Source: Verrucomicrobiaceae bacterium (lineage in GTDB: Bacteria > Verrucomicrobiota > Verrucomicrobiia > Verrucomicrobiales > Verrucomicrobiaceae). From it: 42,701 nt of DNA. The stretch is taken from NCBI GenBank assembly GCA_027487315.1, contig JAIYDW010000099.1:1-42701 (forward strand), in the 5' to 3' direction. The notes below the pieces were generated by a model. It searched no databases. It saw only the letters and a list, made by a program, of their open reading frames with translations, and had not been told where the DNA came from. Shown here one piece after another: positions 1 to 8,079 of this stretch (its first letter is position 1; every line of letters starts with the position of its first letter). The position numbers and the translations under genes are program-made.

Positions 1-1331
1 AAGGCGGCAGGATCGATATCTTTGTCCTGGAACCATTTTCTGGCAGCGGCGACTTGGAGTTTGTCGAGGCGTGACAGCTCGAGGCTGTGCTCGGTTTGGC
101 GTTTGTTGAGGTAGGCGAGCTCTTCGAAGCCGGAGGTATTTTCGTTTTTGGTGAAGGGGGTTGGGCGTTCGGTGAGTTGGGTGGTGGCAAAGACGGACTG
201 GAAGGCGTAGTAGTCGTGAGTGGGAACGGGATCGAATTTGTGGTCGTGGCAACGGGCGCATTCGAGGGCTTGGCCGAGGAAGGTGACGCCGACGGCGTTG
301 GTGACGTCATCGAGGAAGCGCTGGCGGGCGATTTTGGCGACTTCCATGCCGGTGAGTTCCCAGGGGCCCATGCGGAGGAAACCGGTGGCGACTATGAGTT
401 CGGGGTTGTTCGGTTCGAGTTCGTCACCGGCGATTTGTTCGCGAATGAATTGGTCGTAGGGTTTGTCGTTGTTGAAGGCGCGAATGACGTAGTCGCGGTA
501 GCGCCAAGTGTTGCCGCGCTCGTAGTCATTGGCGAAGCCGGAGGAGTCGGCGTAGCGAACGACGTCGAGCCAGTGGCGGGCCATGCGTTCGCCGTAGTGG
601 GGGGAGGCGAGGAGGGATTCGATTTGGTGGTCGAGTGATGTGGGAGAACTGTTTTTTGGGGGGAGACCGGTGAGGGTGAAGGCGAGGCGGCGAGTCAGAG
701 AGGCAGGATCTGCGGGAGGGGCGGTGGGGAGGCCAGGGGGGAGGGAAGCGTCGATGAGGGCATCGATGGGATTGACCGAGGTTGGCGTTTGGAGGTTGGG
801 CTTTTTGAGGGGTTGGTAGGCCCAGAGGTCTTCGGGTTTGTAGCGGCGGTTGGCCCAGTCTTCGGAGAGGGCACCCGTGACAGCGACGGTGACGCCTTCT
901 GATGAGAGCCACTTGTCGGCGGTCTTGGTGATCTCCGCTTTGCGGGCGTCGTTTGGCCAGGGGGCATCGCCTGCGATCCATAACTTGATCCAGGAGGTTT
1001 GTTCGCTTGAGAGAGCGTCGTTGTCTTTGGGTGGCATGGCGTCCCAGTCGTCGTGCGTTCGGAGGACGGACAGGAATAGGGGGCTTTGGTCGGGTTGGGA
1101 GGGGACGATGGCTGGGACGCCACTTTCACCGCCTTTGAAGAGACCCTCGACGGAGCGCATGTCGTAGTCGGCTTTGATTTTGTCTGGGTCATCGCCGTGG
1201 CAGGCGAGGCATTTTTCTTTGAGGAGGGGTTGGATGCGGAGGACGGCGAGTGTTTCGGCGTCCATGGGAGGCGGGGCAGCTGCAAGGGGCGTCAATGCAG
1301 ACGTGGTGATGACCAAAAGGAGAGAGCGCAT
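1..1331 (-). CDS. DUF1549/PSCyt1-type secreted cytochrome-like protein (C-terminus outside window)
   Basis: The reading frame stays open from an ATG at 1331 to the left edge, giving 443 residues without a stop. A signal peptide (MRSLLLVITTSALTPLAAA) is followed by a CLACH heme-binding motif near residue 43, as in the planctomycete PSCyt1 cytochrome-like domain. The DUF1549 (PSCyt2) region follows, with GERMARHWLDVVRYADS and the second cysteine motif ECARCHDHKFDP, both typical of that family. Full members also carry a C-terminal DUF1553 domain, which would lie beyond the window. These proteins are known only as abundant, probably periplasmic PVC proteins of unclear function, often near sulfatases. 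The gene lies 76 bp downstream of the esterase on the same strand, so co-transcription is likely. Family assignment is firm; heme binding is inferred. Confidence 0.9.
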   Translation of the reverse strand, partial: MRSLLLVITTSALTPLAAAPPPMDAETLAVLRIQPLLKEKCLACHGDDPDKIKADYDMRSVEGLFKGGESGVPAIVPSQPDQSPLFLSVLRTHDDWDAMPPKDNDALSSEQTSWIKLWIAGDAPWPNDARKAEITKTADKWLSSEGVTVAVTGALSEDWANRRYKPEDLWAYQPLKKPNLQTPTSVNPIDALIDASLPPGLPTAPPADPASLTRRLAFTLTGLPPKNSSPTSLDHQIESLLASPHYGERMARHWLDVVRYADSSGFANDYERGNTWRYRDYVIRAFNNDKPYDQFIREQIAGDELEPNNPELIVATGFLRMGPWELTGMEVAKIARQRFLDDVTNAVGVTFLGQALECARCHDHKFDPVPTHDYYAFQSVFATTQLTERPTPFTKNENTSGFEELAYLNKRQTEHSLELSRLDKLQVAAARKWFQDKDIDPAA

Positions 1332-1407
1332 GCGTGTGGGGCTTACCTGTTAACGCCTTGTTGCGGAGAATTTGGACAGACTAAATGTGAGTTGGGTGAA
1401 GCCGGAC

Positions 1408-2346
1408 TCATGGCTTCCGGGAATTTTTGAGGTGCTTTGCGAAGAAGTCTTCGGAAGCTTTGAGGCAGATGTCGAAGTTCTGCTGTTGACCGAGAAAGGC
1501 GTGGGGGGCGTTTGGGATCAGGGTGAGTCCGGTCGGGATGCCTAGTTTTGTGAGGTCGACGCGGGCTTCGTCGGCGTGGGTGCTGGGGTCGTCGAGTTCA
1601 CCGGTCATGAATGCGAGGGGCGGGTCCGATTTGTCGAGATGATGGCGGGGTGAGGCCATAGCGTAGATTTGTGGGATCTTGGCCTGGGAGTCGCCGAGGA
1701 AAGTGCGGTAGAAGGGATCGTTCGGCTTGCTGCTGAGTTCGCCGATGCGGGTGCATTCGAGATCGCTTTGGGCCCCCATGGCAACGCATGCTTGGACTGA
1801 GGAGGATTGGTCGGCATGGCCGCCGTCACCTTCGAGTTGCTTCACGCCGCTGCTGGTTGCCAGCAAGGCGGCGAGGTGACCGCCTGCTGAGAGACCGGTG
1901 ACGCCGATGGCATCGGATTGGATGTTGAACTTGGCGGCGTTGGCACGGAGGAAACGCACTGCGGCTTTGCAGTCCTGGATCGCTGCGGGGAATTTGGATT
2001 CGCCACTGAGGCGATAGCTGATGGTGGCGGTGACGTAGCCTTTTGCGGCCAGGGCCTGAGCGAGGTTTGCCATGGCGGAGCGCTCACCTTTGAACCAGCC
2101 TCCGCCGTGAATGCAGATGATGGCTGGCAAGGGTTGAGCGGTTTTGGGGCGCCAGAGATCGAGTTGCATTTGCCGCTCTCCGTATTGCGCATAAACGAGG
2201 CCCGGATGGGACTCAAGCGCAGCGGTGAGTTCCGGTGCAAGCTTGGTGGGGGAGGGCTTGGGTTGTTGGGCAAGGGCGGTGAGGGTCCACGCAGAGGTGA
2301 GGAATATCACTTTGAGAAAGGGGGGTAGAAGATGGAAGAGTCGCAT
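1408..2346 (-). CDS. Secreted alpha/beta-hydrolase, esterase/lipase (BD-FAE / HSL-like)
   Basis: This 312-residue protein probably hydrolyses carboxyl esters, possibly acetyl or feruloyl esters of plant or algal polysaccharide. A hydrophobic N-terminus ending in ALAQ is a likely Sec signal peptide, so it should act in the periplasm or outside. The oxyanion motif HGGGW is at residues 80-84, and the nucleophile elbow GLSAGG places the catalytic Ser at 153. An acid in the TGELDDPSTHADE stretch and the His of PNAPHAF complete the expected triad. The substrate cannot be read from sequence. The start at 2346 fits the signal peptide, and a distinctive repeat cluster lies directly upstream at 2356-2398. 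Confidence 0.85.
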   Translation of the reverse strand: MRLFHLLPPFLKVIFLTSAWTLTALAQQPKPSPTKLAPELTAALESHPGLVYAQYGERQMQLDLWRPKTAQPLPAIICIHGGGWFKGERSAMANLAQALAAKGYVTATISYRLSGESKFPAAIQDCKAAVRFLRANAAKFNIQSDAIGVTGLSAGGHLAALLATSSGVKQLEGDGGHADQSSSVQACVAMGAQSDLECTRIGELSSKPNDPFYRTFLGDSQAKIPQIYAMASPRHHLDKSDPPLAFMTGELDDPSTHADEARVDLTKLGIPTGLTLIPNAPHAFLGQQQNFDICLKASEDFFAKHLKNSRKP

Positions 2347-2355
2347 GGCAAAATT

Positions 2356-2398
2356 GGAAACGATGCGGATCTTTTGATCTTTAGATCTTTAAGTTTCC
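2356..2398. promoter_or_regulatory. Three 8-bp tandem repeats flanked by an inverted repeat, upstream of the esterase
   Basis: GATCTTTT, GATCTTTA and GATCTTTA follow each other without gap at 2368-2391. They are enclosed by GGAAAC (2356-2361) and its complement GTTTCC (2393-2398). The block ends 10 bp before the esterase start codon, where a promoter or leader would lie. The repeats are seen directly; a role as operator or leader structure is inferred. Confidence 0.45.
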
Positions 2399-2477
2399 AG
2401 GTCACTTTGCCAAATCATCGGCTACCTCTTTTCTTAGCAAGGGGTGGTTGTTTTATGGGGAGATTCTTGAGGCCGAC

Positions 2478-4085
2478 TCAGAGGGAAGTCTGCGATGCGA
2501 GATCAACAAATTGCACGTAAATGGGTGTTCCTGACTTCAATGTGACACTGAAGGTGTTCCGTCCATCGCGTAGAAGTTTGGAGGGAATGAGCCAGGCTCG
2601 GAGTTCCTCGGGCTTTGCAAGCATTGAAGGATAGGGGACGGAAAAGGGTTCGCTGGTATCCGGGGTGGAAGGGATTGTTTCATCATTGAAGTTCGCGATC
2701 ATTTCCGAGTCCTTGAGAGACTTGTCAGCTTGGATGCGGATGCGCATCGCTTGCTTCCAGCCCTGTTCGGGTGCAGCGAGATCGAAGTGAAACTTTGCCG
2801 TTTGTGCCGACTCGAGGAAGCGAGGAAGGGGCAGTGGCTTCATGCCGGGGGCTCGCCAGCCTGGGGCCAAGAACCAGTGCTGTGGCTGTTGCGCGAGGGT
2901 TTGGGGATCACGCAACGCTTTCAGTGCGTCAAATGGCGGTTCGCCAAAAAGGCCGCGGCCTTCGCCCTGTCCATGCTGCCGGTAGTAGGCGAAGTTGAAG
3001 AGGCTGATGCCATCGGCTCCGCGGGCATAGGCGAGATGTGCGGTGGTGTGGAGGTGCTCGCGAGTGGCCCGGCGGAAAGGGAAGACGTCGTAGCCAGTGG
3101 TGACTTTGTCTCCTTTCCAGATGGTGTGGCAGAGTTCGAAGTAAAGGGCCGCCCCGTGTGTCTGCTTTCGGATGATGGCGAGGTCGTGCTGCTGCGTGGT
3201 GAAGTAGTGGGAAGAGGCATTCACCATGTCGAGTCCAGCAGCGACGAGCGCTTTGAGATCCAGCCCTAGTTCGTCGAGTGCAGGTAGATAGCAGGGCACG
3301 CGAGCACAGAGCCAGCGTTTAGGGTCGAGCATTTGCCGCACCTCTTTGATGAGATCGGTCATGATGGCTCGGCGTTGCTCAAGCGGCGTTTCTTCGGTGC
3401 GGAAGTAGCTGTAGAAGCGGAGGAAATCGAGTTCCAGGCCATCGAGATCGTAGTTCTCGCAGAGTTCACGAATCAGCGCTAGTTTCTGCGCTCGCACTTC
3501 GGGAATGGCAAAGTTCTGCACGAGGTCTGCGCCACGCATTGAGCCGGGCTTGATGCGATACTCCGGGTGCTCCGCATAAAAGCGCGTCACGCTCATGCCG
3601 ATGCTGCTGCCTGGTTTGTCACCTTGTTTGGGATCGACGAACTCCTTTTGATGGGCGTCGTTCATGCGGAGGGAGATGAAGGCGGCCTGCCCCTTTGCTC
3701 GACAACGGTCGATGAAGACTTTTACGATATCACCGCCGTTGAGTACGAACTGACCGAATGAATCCGGCTTCTGTTGGTAGCGCTCTTTGATCCATGCGTA
3801 GTGCTCGTTCAAGTCGATCACCTTGCTCGGCCACATCGGCACCACGCCGAGTCCGGGTTGAAGAAAATGAGCGTCCACAAGACCGGCGACCTCATCGACC
3901 GTGGCTTCGAGCATTTCTTTCCTGAAGGGTTCGCGGGCGGCGTGGAAGGGACTCACGCACGAGGTGATGTTGGTTGTGTCGTTGCTGTAGAGCACGCGGA
4001 ACGGTGCCTTACGAGCTACGCCTTCAGCGAGCAACGGGGTAGCAGCAGTTGCTGCGGCTGTGTGGAGGAAGTGACGGCGATTCAT
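2478..4085 (-). CDS. Exported glycoside-hydrolase-like (GHL10 / TIM-barrel) protein
   Basis: This 535-residue protein begins MNRRHFLHTAAATAATPLLA, a twin-arginine-like signal peptide, so it is probably exported folded. The body resembles the family-10-like glycosyl hydrolases (GHL10): a strand-like VLYSND start, and DGLELDFLRFYSYF at residues 215-228, which resembles the D-G-x-x-x-D barrel-strand motif carrying acidic residues in those enzymes. LCARVPCYLPALDELGLDLKALV and the strand-like ADGISLFNFAYY also fit a TIM barrel. About 120 C-terminal residues look like a beta-sandwich. Its start codon overlaps the stop of the upstream ATPase by 4 bp (ATGA, 4082-4085), indicating translational coupling to an ATPase operon, which is odd for an exported enzyme. 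Substrate and activity are unknown. Confidence 0.6.
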   Translation of the reverse strand: MNRRHFLHTAAATAATPLLAEGVARKAPFRVLYSNDTTNITSCVSPFHAAREPFRKEMLEATVDEVAGLVDAHFLQPGLGVVPMWPSKVIDLNEHYAWIKERYQQKPDSFGQFVLNGGDIVKVFIDRCRAKGQAAFISLRMNDAHQKEFVDPKQGDKPGSSIGMSVTRFYAEHPEYRIKPGSMRGADLVQNFAIPEVRAQKLALIRELCENYDLDGLELDFLRFYSYFRTEETPLEQRRAIMTDLIKEVRQMLDPKRWLCARVPCYLPALDELGLDLKALVAAGLDMVNASSHYFTTQQHDLAIIRKQTHGAALYFELCHTIWKGDKVTTGYDVFPFRRATREHLHTTAHLAYARGADGISLFNFAYYRQHGQGEGRGLFGEPPFDALKALRDPQTLAQQPQHWFLAPGWRAPGMKPLPLPRFLESAQTAKFHFDLAAPEQGWKQAMRIRIQADKSLKDSEMIANFNDETIPSTPDTSEPFSVPYPSMLAKPEELRAWLIPSKLLRDGRNTFSVTLKSGTPIYVQFVDLASQTSL

Positions 4086-6811
4086 TGAGGCTCCGTCTTG
4101 GCGATGCCAAAGCGTCGCTTGGTTTCCGGGCTGAGGTCTTGCTCCAGCGCCTTGATCATCGTGGCGAAGTCGGGGTCAAGTTTGCTGAGGCTTTGGGCGC
4201 GTGCGTCGGGAGGAAGTTCGAGGTGGTTAAGCCAGCCTTCGATCAACGTGTTGATATGATCGAAGTTGGGGATTTCATTGCCAAACATGCTGGGCAGTTC
4301 GGACAACAGATCGCGGACGACCGGCGGTGCGGTTCCTCGCTGAATGAAGTGCAGTAGGACGAAATCAAGTTCCTCCAACGGGCTCGCCCATTCGCGAGTC
4401 TTGAGTTCGTTGAAGAACGCTATCCCCTCTCGAAAAGCCTGTGCATGGGGGAGCGTCGCGAGATGCTGCCCCAGCATGTTAGCTAGCATCGAGATCATAA
4501 TGCTGATCTCCGAGTCCTTCCGTGGCACCATCGCATCCAAGACTTTCCAAGCGGCGTCCATGCCCTCTGTCGCGGCGACCTTTGAGACGAGCATCACCCA
4601 CGCCATGGCGAGCGGCACAGGGTCTCCGGATTGCTGGGAGAGATCGGTAGCATGCAGAAGTGCGTCGATGCCTTCTCCACTCGACGCTACCCCAATCACA
4701 GCGAGCTTGAGCACCCCGAGAAGTGAGTTCGGAAGCGTTGGATCTTTGCTGGGAATGACTTGTGAAGCGGCAACTGCCGCAGCGTGGGCTCGTGCGGTTG
4801 TGCAGAAGTGATTCGCTGCATTTCTGGTGGCAAGATAGACTTCCCCAAGATGCAACAAAGGCATGAGGCGAAGGATCGGCGGAGCACTCAAGTTGCGTCT
4901 GAGCACGTCCTCAATCGCCTGACTGTTGCTTAACTCTTTGGGAGGCTGACGCTTGCCGTCCTTCGAGTATCCTAGTAGCCGTTGAAGGAGTTCGAGGTGG
5001 CTACCTTCGGGAATGACAAGCCGAGCCTTCTTCATTAGCGTGGCGGACAGTAAAAGCCAATCGAGAACTTCTTCCGGTGTCACGGGAGGTTTAGAAGTTT
5101 TGTCCCTCTCGTCCAACGCCGCCATAGCTCCCATGAGTAGAGCTAAACCCAGTGGGGTTCGGACAAGCTGCTCTGCCAAGTCGTGATTGCGTTGCTGCCT
5201 CGCAATCACTTGAAGCATGACCGTTGAGGATGCCGAAGGTGAAACGAACTGAGCTAGCGCTGCTAAATGAGTGATGGGGTTAAGTGCTGGAACGGCTTCG
5301 ACTCGTTCTAGCAGGGCTTTCGTCTCTGCGTTGTTCGCGGCTTTGGCAAATGCGAGTGTCCGCAGACGATCGATGTCTGCACGGAACGCTTCGTCAGTTC
5401 GGATGGCATCGGGACCCGTGACGAGTATTCGCAGAGTCAGGAACTGATTGAAGTGAGAGGACATATCCGTCGCAATCTCATCCCACCGCTGCCAGTCCTT
5501 ACCAAGCTTCAGCAGTCCTTCAGCATTCCGCATGCCTTCCGGCAGGCGTTGCGCATCCACGCCGCAATCCAGGCATGCGAGTTCGGCCATGAGGCGGGAT
5601 TCGGCGTGCAGGCCGTCTCCTTGGTAGCGCTCGGCAAAGCTCCACTTCTGACGAAATTCGATGGTGGCGGCGAGCAGGTCGGTGAGGATCGCGAGTTGTG
5701 GGCGCTCGCCGGGCTGTAGGTACCGCATCTTGTAGAACTGCACGAAGAGGCGGTCGGCGACGTGGTAGCGGTGGTCTTTCTTTTTGGGCTCGTAGTCATC
5801 AATGACGTAACCCCAATCGATGAGCCAGCCAAAGGCACGGGAGATGTCCTTCTGCTGTGCGCCGATGCGGGCGGCGACTTCAACCTGAGAGGCGGGCTCG
5901 CCGCCGCGGACGAGGGCGTCGAAGACTTTGCGCGTGTTCACGGGCATGCGCTCGAGCAGGGCGCGGTAGTAGTCCGTCATGCGGTCGAGCGTGGCGGTGA
6001 GGTCGGTGCTGGCTCCGAGCGGGTCCTGCTCATCCAGGATCGCACCTGCCATCACGGCGGCGACGCGGGCATTGCCGCCCGTGAAGCGACTATAAGCATC
6101 AATGCGGGCAAGCTGATTGTCCGTGGGCACTTTATTGATGCGGCGGGCACGGCGAGTGAGGTAGTCGCGATGGCCGGTGATGTCCCAGCGCGGGATCTCA
6201 TGATGCTGGAACTGGCGGAACATACGCTGCTCGTAGTCTTCATCGAAGGCCCCCTCGACAGCGGTGGCTACGAGCATGATTCGCGGCTCATTTTCCATCA
6301 GCTTACGCAGGCGGGAGCTGCTTGCTTCGTCATCAAACGCCTGTTCCATCAGCGCATCAAAATTCTCCACGCCAATCACCAGCAGCGGACCTGTGTAAGC
6401 GGTCATGAGAGAGGCGATGGCGTCATCCCATGCCGCAGACGGGTCAGCGACCTGCCAGGAGGGTGGTCTGCCGATGTCATGAGGAGTCTGCGGAAGTAGG
6501 CGCTTCACCTCGTTGATGAATTCATGGCCGGCGAAGACGTTGGAGTGCTCTTCGGGAAGAAGGACGAAGGTGACTTCTGAGCCGACCTGCTCTTTGAAAG
6601 TGACCTGCACAAGGCGGAGGAAGAAGGACTTGCCAGCGCCACGCGGTCCGGTGACTAGCCAGTGTTTGCCTGCTGCGGGCTTTTCCAAGCGTGAGCGGAT
6701 GTCTTGGAACAGGTTTTTCAATATCTCCTCGCGCCCGGTGCTGAGAGCCAGCACGGTCTCGTCGTCCATGGCGCGAGGATTGAACCAGGGGATGTCTTTG
6801 GAAGAACTCAT
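4082..6811 (-). CDS. Large P-loop (AAA+/STAND-like) ATPase with winged helix and helical C-terminus
   Basis: From the ATG at 6811 the product is 909 residues. That start makes a 4-bp ATGA overlap with the upstream ATPase; the in-frame ATG at 6838 would add nine residues. Walker A is GPRGAGKS at residues 55-62. The Walker B region is LLVIGVENFD at about 143-152, with Glu-Asn where Asp-Glu is usual. A winged-helix-like stretch follows around residues 310-370 (SQVEVAARIGAQQKDISRAF, then DHRYHVADRLF). The remaining 500 or so residues are helical and alanine/leucine-rich, suggesting TPR-like repeats. This order (NTPase, winged helix, helical repeat) resembles STAND or archaeal-type ATPases that sense a ligand or partner. 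No nuclease, protease or other effector domain was recognised. Specific function is unknown. Confidence 0.7.
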   Translation of the reverse strand: MSSSKDIPWFNPRAMDDETVLALSTGREEILKNLFQDIRSRLEKPAAGKHWLVTGPRGAGKSFFLRLVQVTFKEQVGSEVTFVLLPEEHSNVFAGHEFINEVKRLLPQTPHDIGRPPSWQVADPSAAWDDAIASLMTAYTGPLLVIGVENFDALMEQAFDDEASSSRLRKLMENEPRIMLVATAVEGAFDEDYEQRMFRQFQHHEIPRWDITGHRDYLTRRARRINKVPTDNQLARIDAYSRFTGGNARVAAVMAGAILDEQDPLGASTDLTATLDRMTDYYRALLERMPVNTRKVFDALVRGGEPASQVEVAARIGAQQKDISRAFGWLIDWGYVIDDYEPKKKDHRYHVADRLFVQFYKMRYLQPGERPQLAILTDLLAATIEFRQKWSFAERYQGDGLHAESRLMAELACLDCGVDAQRLPEGMRNAEGLLKLGKDWQRWDEIATDMSSHFNQFLTLRILVTGPDAIRTDEAFRADIDRLRTLAFAKAANNAETKALLERVEAVPALNPITHLAALAQFVSPSASSTVMLQVIARQQRNHDLAEQLVRTPLGLALLMGAMAALDERDKTSKPPVTPEEVLDWLLLSATLMKKARLVIPEGSHLELLQRLLGYSKDGKRQPPKELSNSQAIEDVLRRNLSAPPILRLMPLLHLGEVYLATRNAANHFCTTARAHAAAVAASQVIPSKDPTLPNSLLGVLKLAVIGVASSGEGIDALLHATDLSQQSGDPVPLAMAWVMLVSKVAATEGMDAAWKVLDAMVPRKDSEISIMISMLANMLGQHLATLPHAQAFREGIAFFNELKTREWASPLEELDFVLLHFIQRGTAPPVVRDLLSELPSMFGNEIPNFDHINTLIEGWLNHLELPPDARAQSLSKLDPDFATMIKALEQDLSPETKRRFGIAKTEPQ

Positions 6812-7962
6812 GAGATACCACGGGATGCGCGCCACCACTGACGCAGGAGGTTCAGGGTGAAGACAGAGCGGAAGTCAGTGCCCTCCATGATGAAGTTGTC
6901 GTATTGCAGCTTCGTGACTAAAGCGCGCTCGGCCATGTTGAGCTGTAGTTGGGCACCGCCTGCGTCGCCTTTTGCCACACTATCGAGGATGCGCTCGACG
7001 ATGGACAGCTCCTCCGTGGTGTAGTTTTTCGCTAAGCGCTCATCGAATTGCGTCAAGAAAGCACGCCGGATCTCGGGCAGGACTTTGCTGTGGAGAACTG
7101 CGCTGGCATCGCTCGGGCGTGCAAGCAGGCGCAGGTGCTGCTCGGCAATGTTCAAGAATTCCGGCACGAAGTCGGGGAGAAGGGTGAGCGCGGCATTCAG
7201 GGCCGCATCCTCATTGCCAGGAGTATCCTTGAGCCGTTCGGTGAGGAATGAGCGTGCTTCTTCTTCGCTGAAAGGATCGACACGATGACGAATGAGCCCG
7301 CCGAGGACGGTGTGGGGAATTTTGTGCAGTGTTAGCAGGTTCTCCATGCTCACGGAGCCAGCGATGATCATCCGCAGACCGGCATCACGCAGCTTCCTCA
7401 AGCTGGCGAGAGTGAGGGTGAGTTCGGCGTCCGAGATGTTCCGTGCGATGAGGTTTTCCAGCATGAAGGGAAGCTCATCGATGCCGAGCACAGGCAGCTC
7501 TTGATAGGGGCGGCTGGCAAGCACGCGCTCCAGTGCCTCGGCTATGGGCTGCCAGTAGCGGGGCAGGGATTCCTGGGCTTCACGAAGCTCGGTCTCCGCC
7601 ATCTCGGGCACGCCAACGGTTTTCACCTGTCCACGAATCCAATTCATGAGGCGCGTGGGGATGGTCGTCACGCCGCCCAACTCGGCATCGAGTCGAGCCA
7701 TGATCGGCGCGGGCATCTCACGTAGCAGATCCCGGTAAAAGTCCGCGAGGCTGGTATAATTTTGCACATCCAGGAAGGCGATGGCATGGCCTGCTTCAGC
7801 ATGACGGACCAAAGCAGCCTTGGCGATTTGGCTTTTGCCAGTGCGGCGGATGCCTGTGAGCAGGACACTTTGCCCCCTACTCCAGCAGTAAAGGATGCGC
7901 TGGAGGTCAGGCTCACGGAAGCGGAAGTGAGGATTGTGGAGACGAGAAGGTGTGGTGGGCAT
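6808..7962 (-). CDS. P-loop ATPase (archaeal ATPase / AAA-like), first gene of the two-ATPase operon
   Basis: This 384-residue ATPase has Walker A GIRRTGKS at residues 37-44 (Lys43), Walker B LGIDE at 159-163 (Asp162, Glu163) and a sensor-1-like MIIAGS at 198-203. The pattern, with the N-terminal FREPDLQRIL helix before the P-loop, resembles the archaeal ATPase family (PF01637-like). The C-terminal 120 residues are helical, with no recognised effector domain. It is first in a coupled operon and overlaps the larger ATPase by 4 bp (6808-6811), so the two proteins are probably made together and may form one complex. The start at 7962 has a weak AGAAG Shine-Dalgarno 5-9 bp upstream, and a palindromic promoter begins 9 bp upstream. 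Biological role unknown. Confidence 0.75.
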   Translation of the reverse strand: MPTTPSRLHNPHFRFREPDLQRILYCWSRGQSVLLTGIRRTGKSQIAKAALVRHAEAGHAIAFLDVQNYTSLADFYRDLLREMPAPIMARLDAELGGVTTIPTRLMNWIRGQVKTVGVPEMAETELREAQESLPRYWQPIAEALERVLASRPYQELPVLGIDELPFMLENLIARNISDAELTLTLASLRKLRDAGLRMIIAGSVSMENLLTLHKIPHTVLGGLIRHRVDPFSEEEARSFLTERLKDTPGNEDAALNAALTLLPDFVPEFLNIAEQHLRLLARPSDASAVLHSKVLPEIRRAFLTQFDERLAKNYTTEELSIVERILDSVAKGDAGGAQLQLNMAERALVTKLQYDNFIMEGTDFRSVFTLNLLRQWWRASRGIS

Positions 7963-7970
7963 AATCTTCT

Positions 7971-8009
7971 ATTCATATGAATTATAATTCATATGAATAA
8001 GATGCGCAA
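7971..8009 (-). promoter_or_regulatory. Promoter inside a 28-bp perfect palindrome (two ATTCATATGAAT boxes)
   Basis: Two identical 12-bp palindromes, ATTCATATGAAT, lie at 7971-7982 and 7987-7998, separated by TATA, so all 28 bp are their own reverse complement. On the minus strand TATAAT (7986-7981) forms a consensus -10 box across the junction, with TTGCGC (8009-8004) as a possible -35 at 17 bp. Transcription would start near 7974, leaving about a dozen leader bases. A repressor dimer pair on the boxes would block the -10 directly. The palindrome is certain; promoter and operator roles are inferred. The -10 is symmetric, but no plus-strand gene follows. Confidence 0.7.
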
Positions 8010-8058
8010 GCGATGATTTCTGCCTATTGCGATTCAGCTCGATTCATGGGGCCGGTCG

Positions 8059-8079
8059 GCTTCGATTGCCAATCGAAGC
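8059..8079. repeat. Perfect hairpin abutting the sulfatase stop codon
   Basis: GCTTCGATTG (8059-8068) and CAATCGAAGC (8070-8079) form a 10-bp stem around a single C. The right arm meets the TAG stop of the sulfatase (minus, 8081-8079). There is no T-tract on the minus strand, so it is a poor intrinsic terminator. It looks like a dispersed REP-type palindrome or an mRNA 3'-end stabilising hairpin. Confidence 0.5.
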
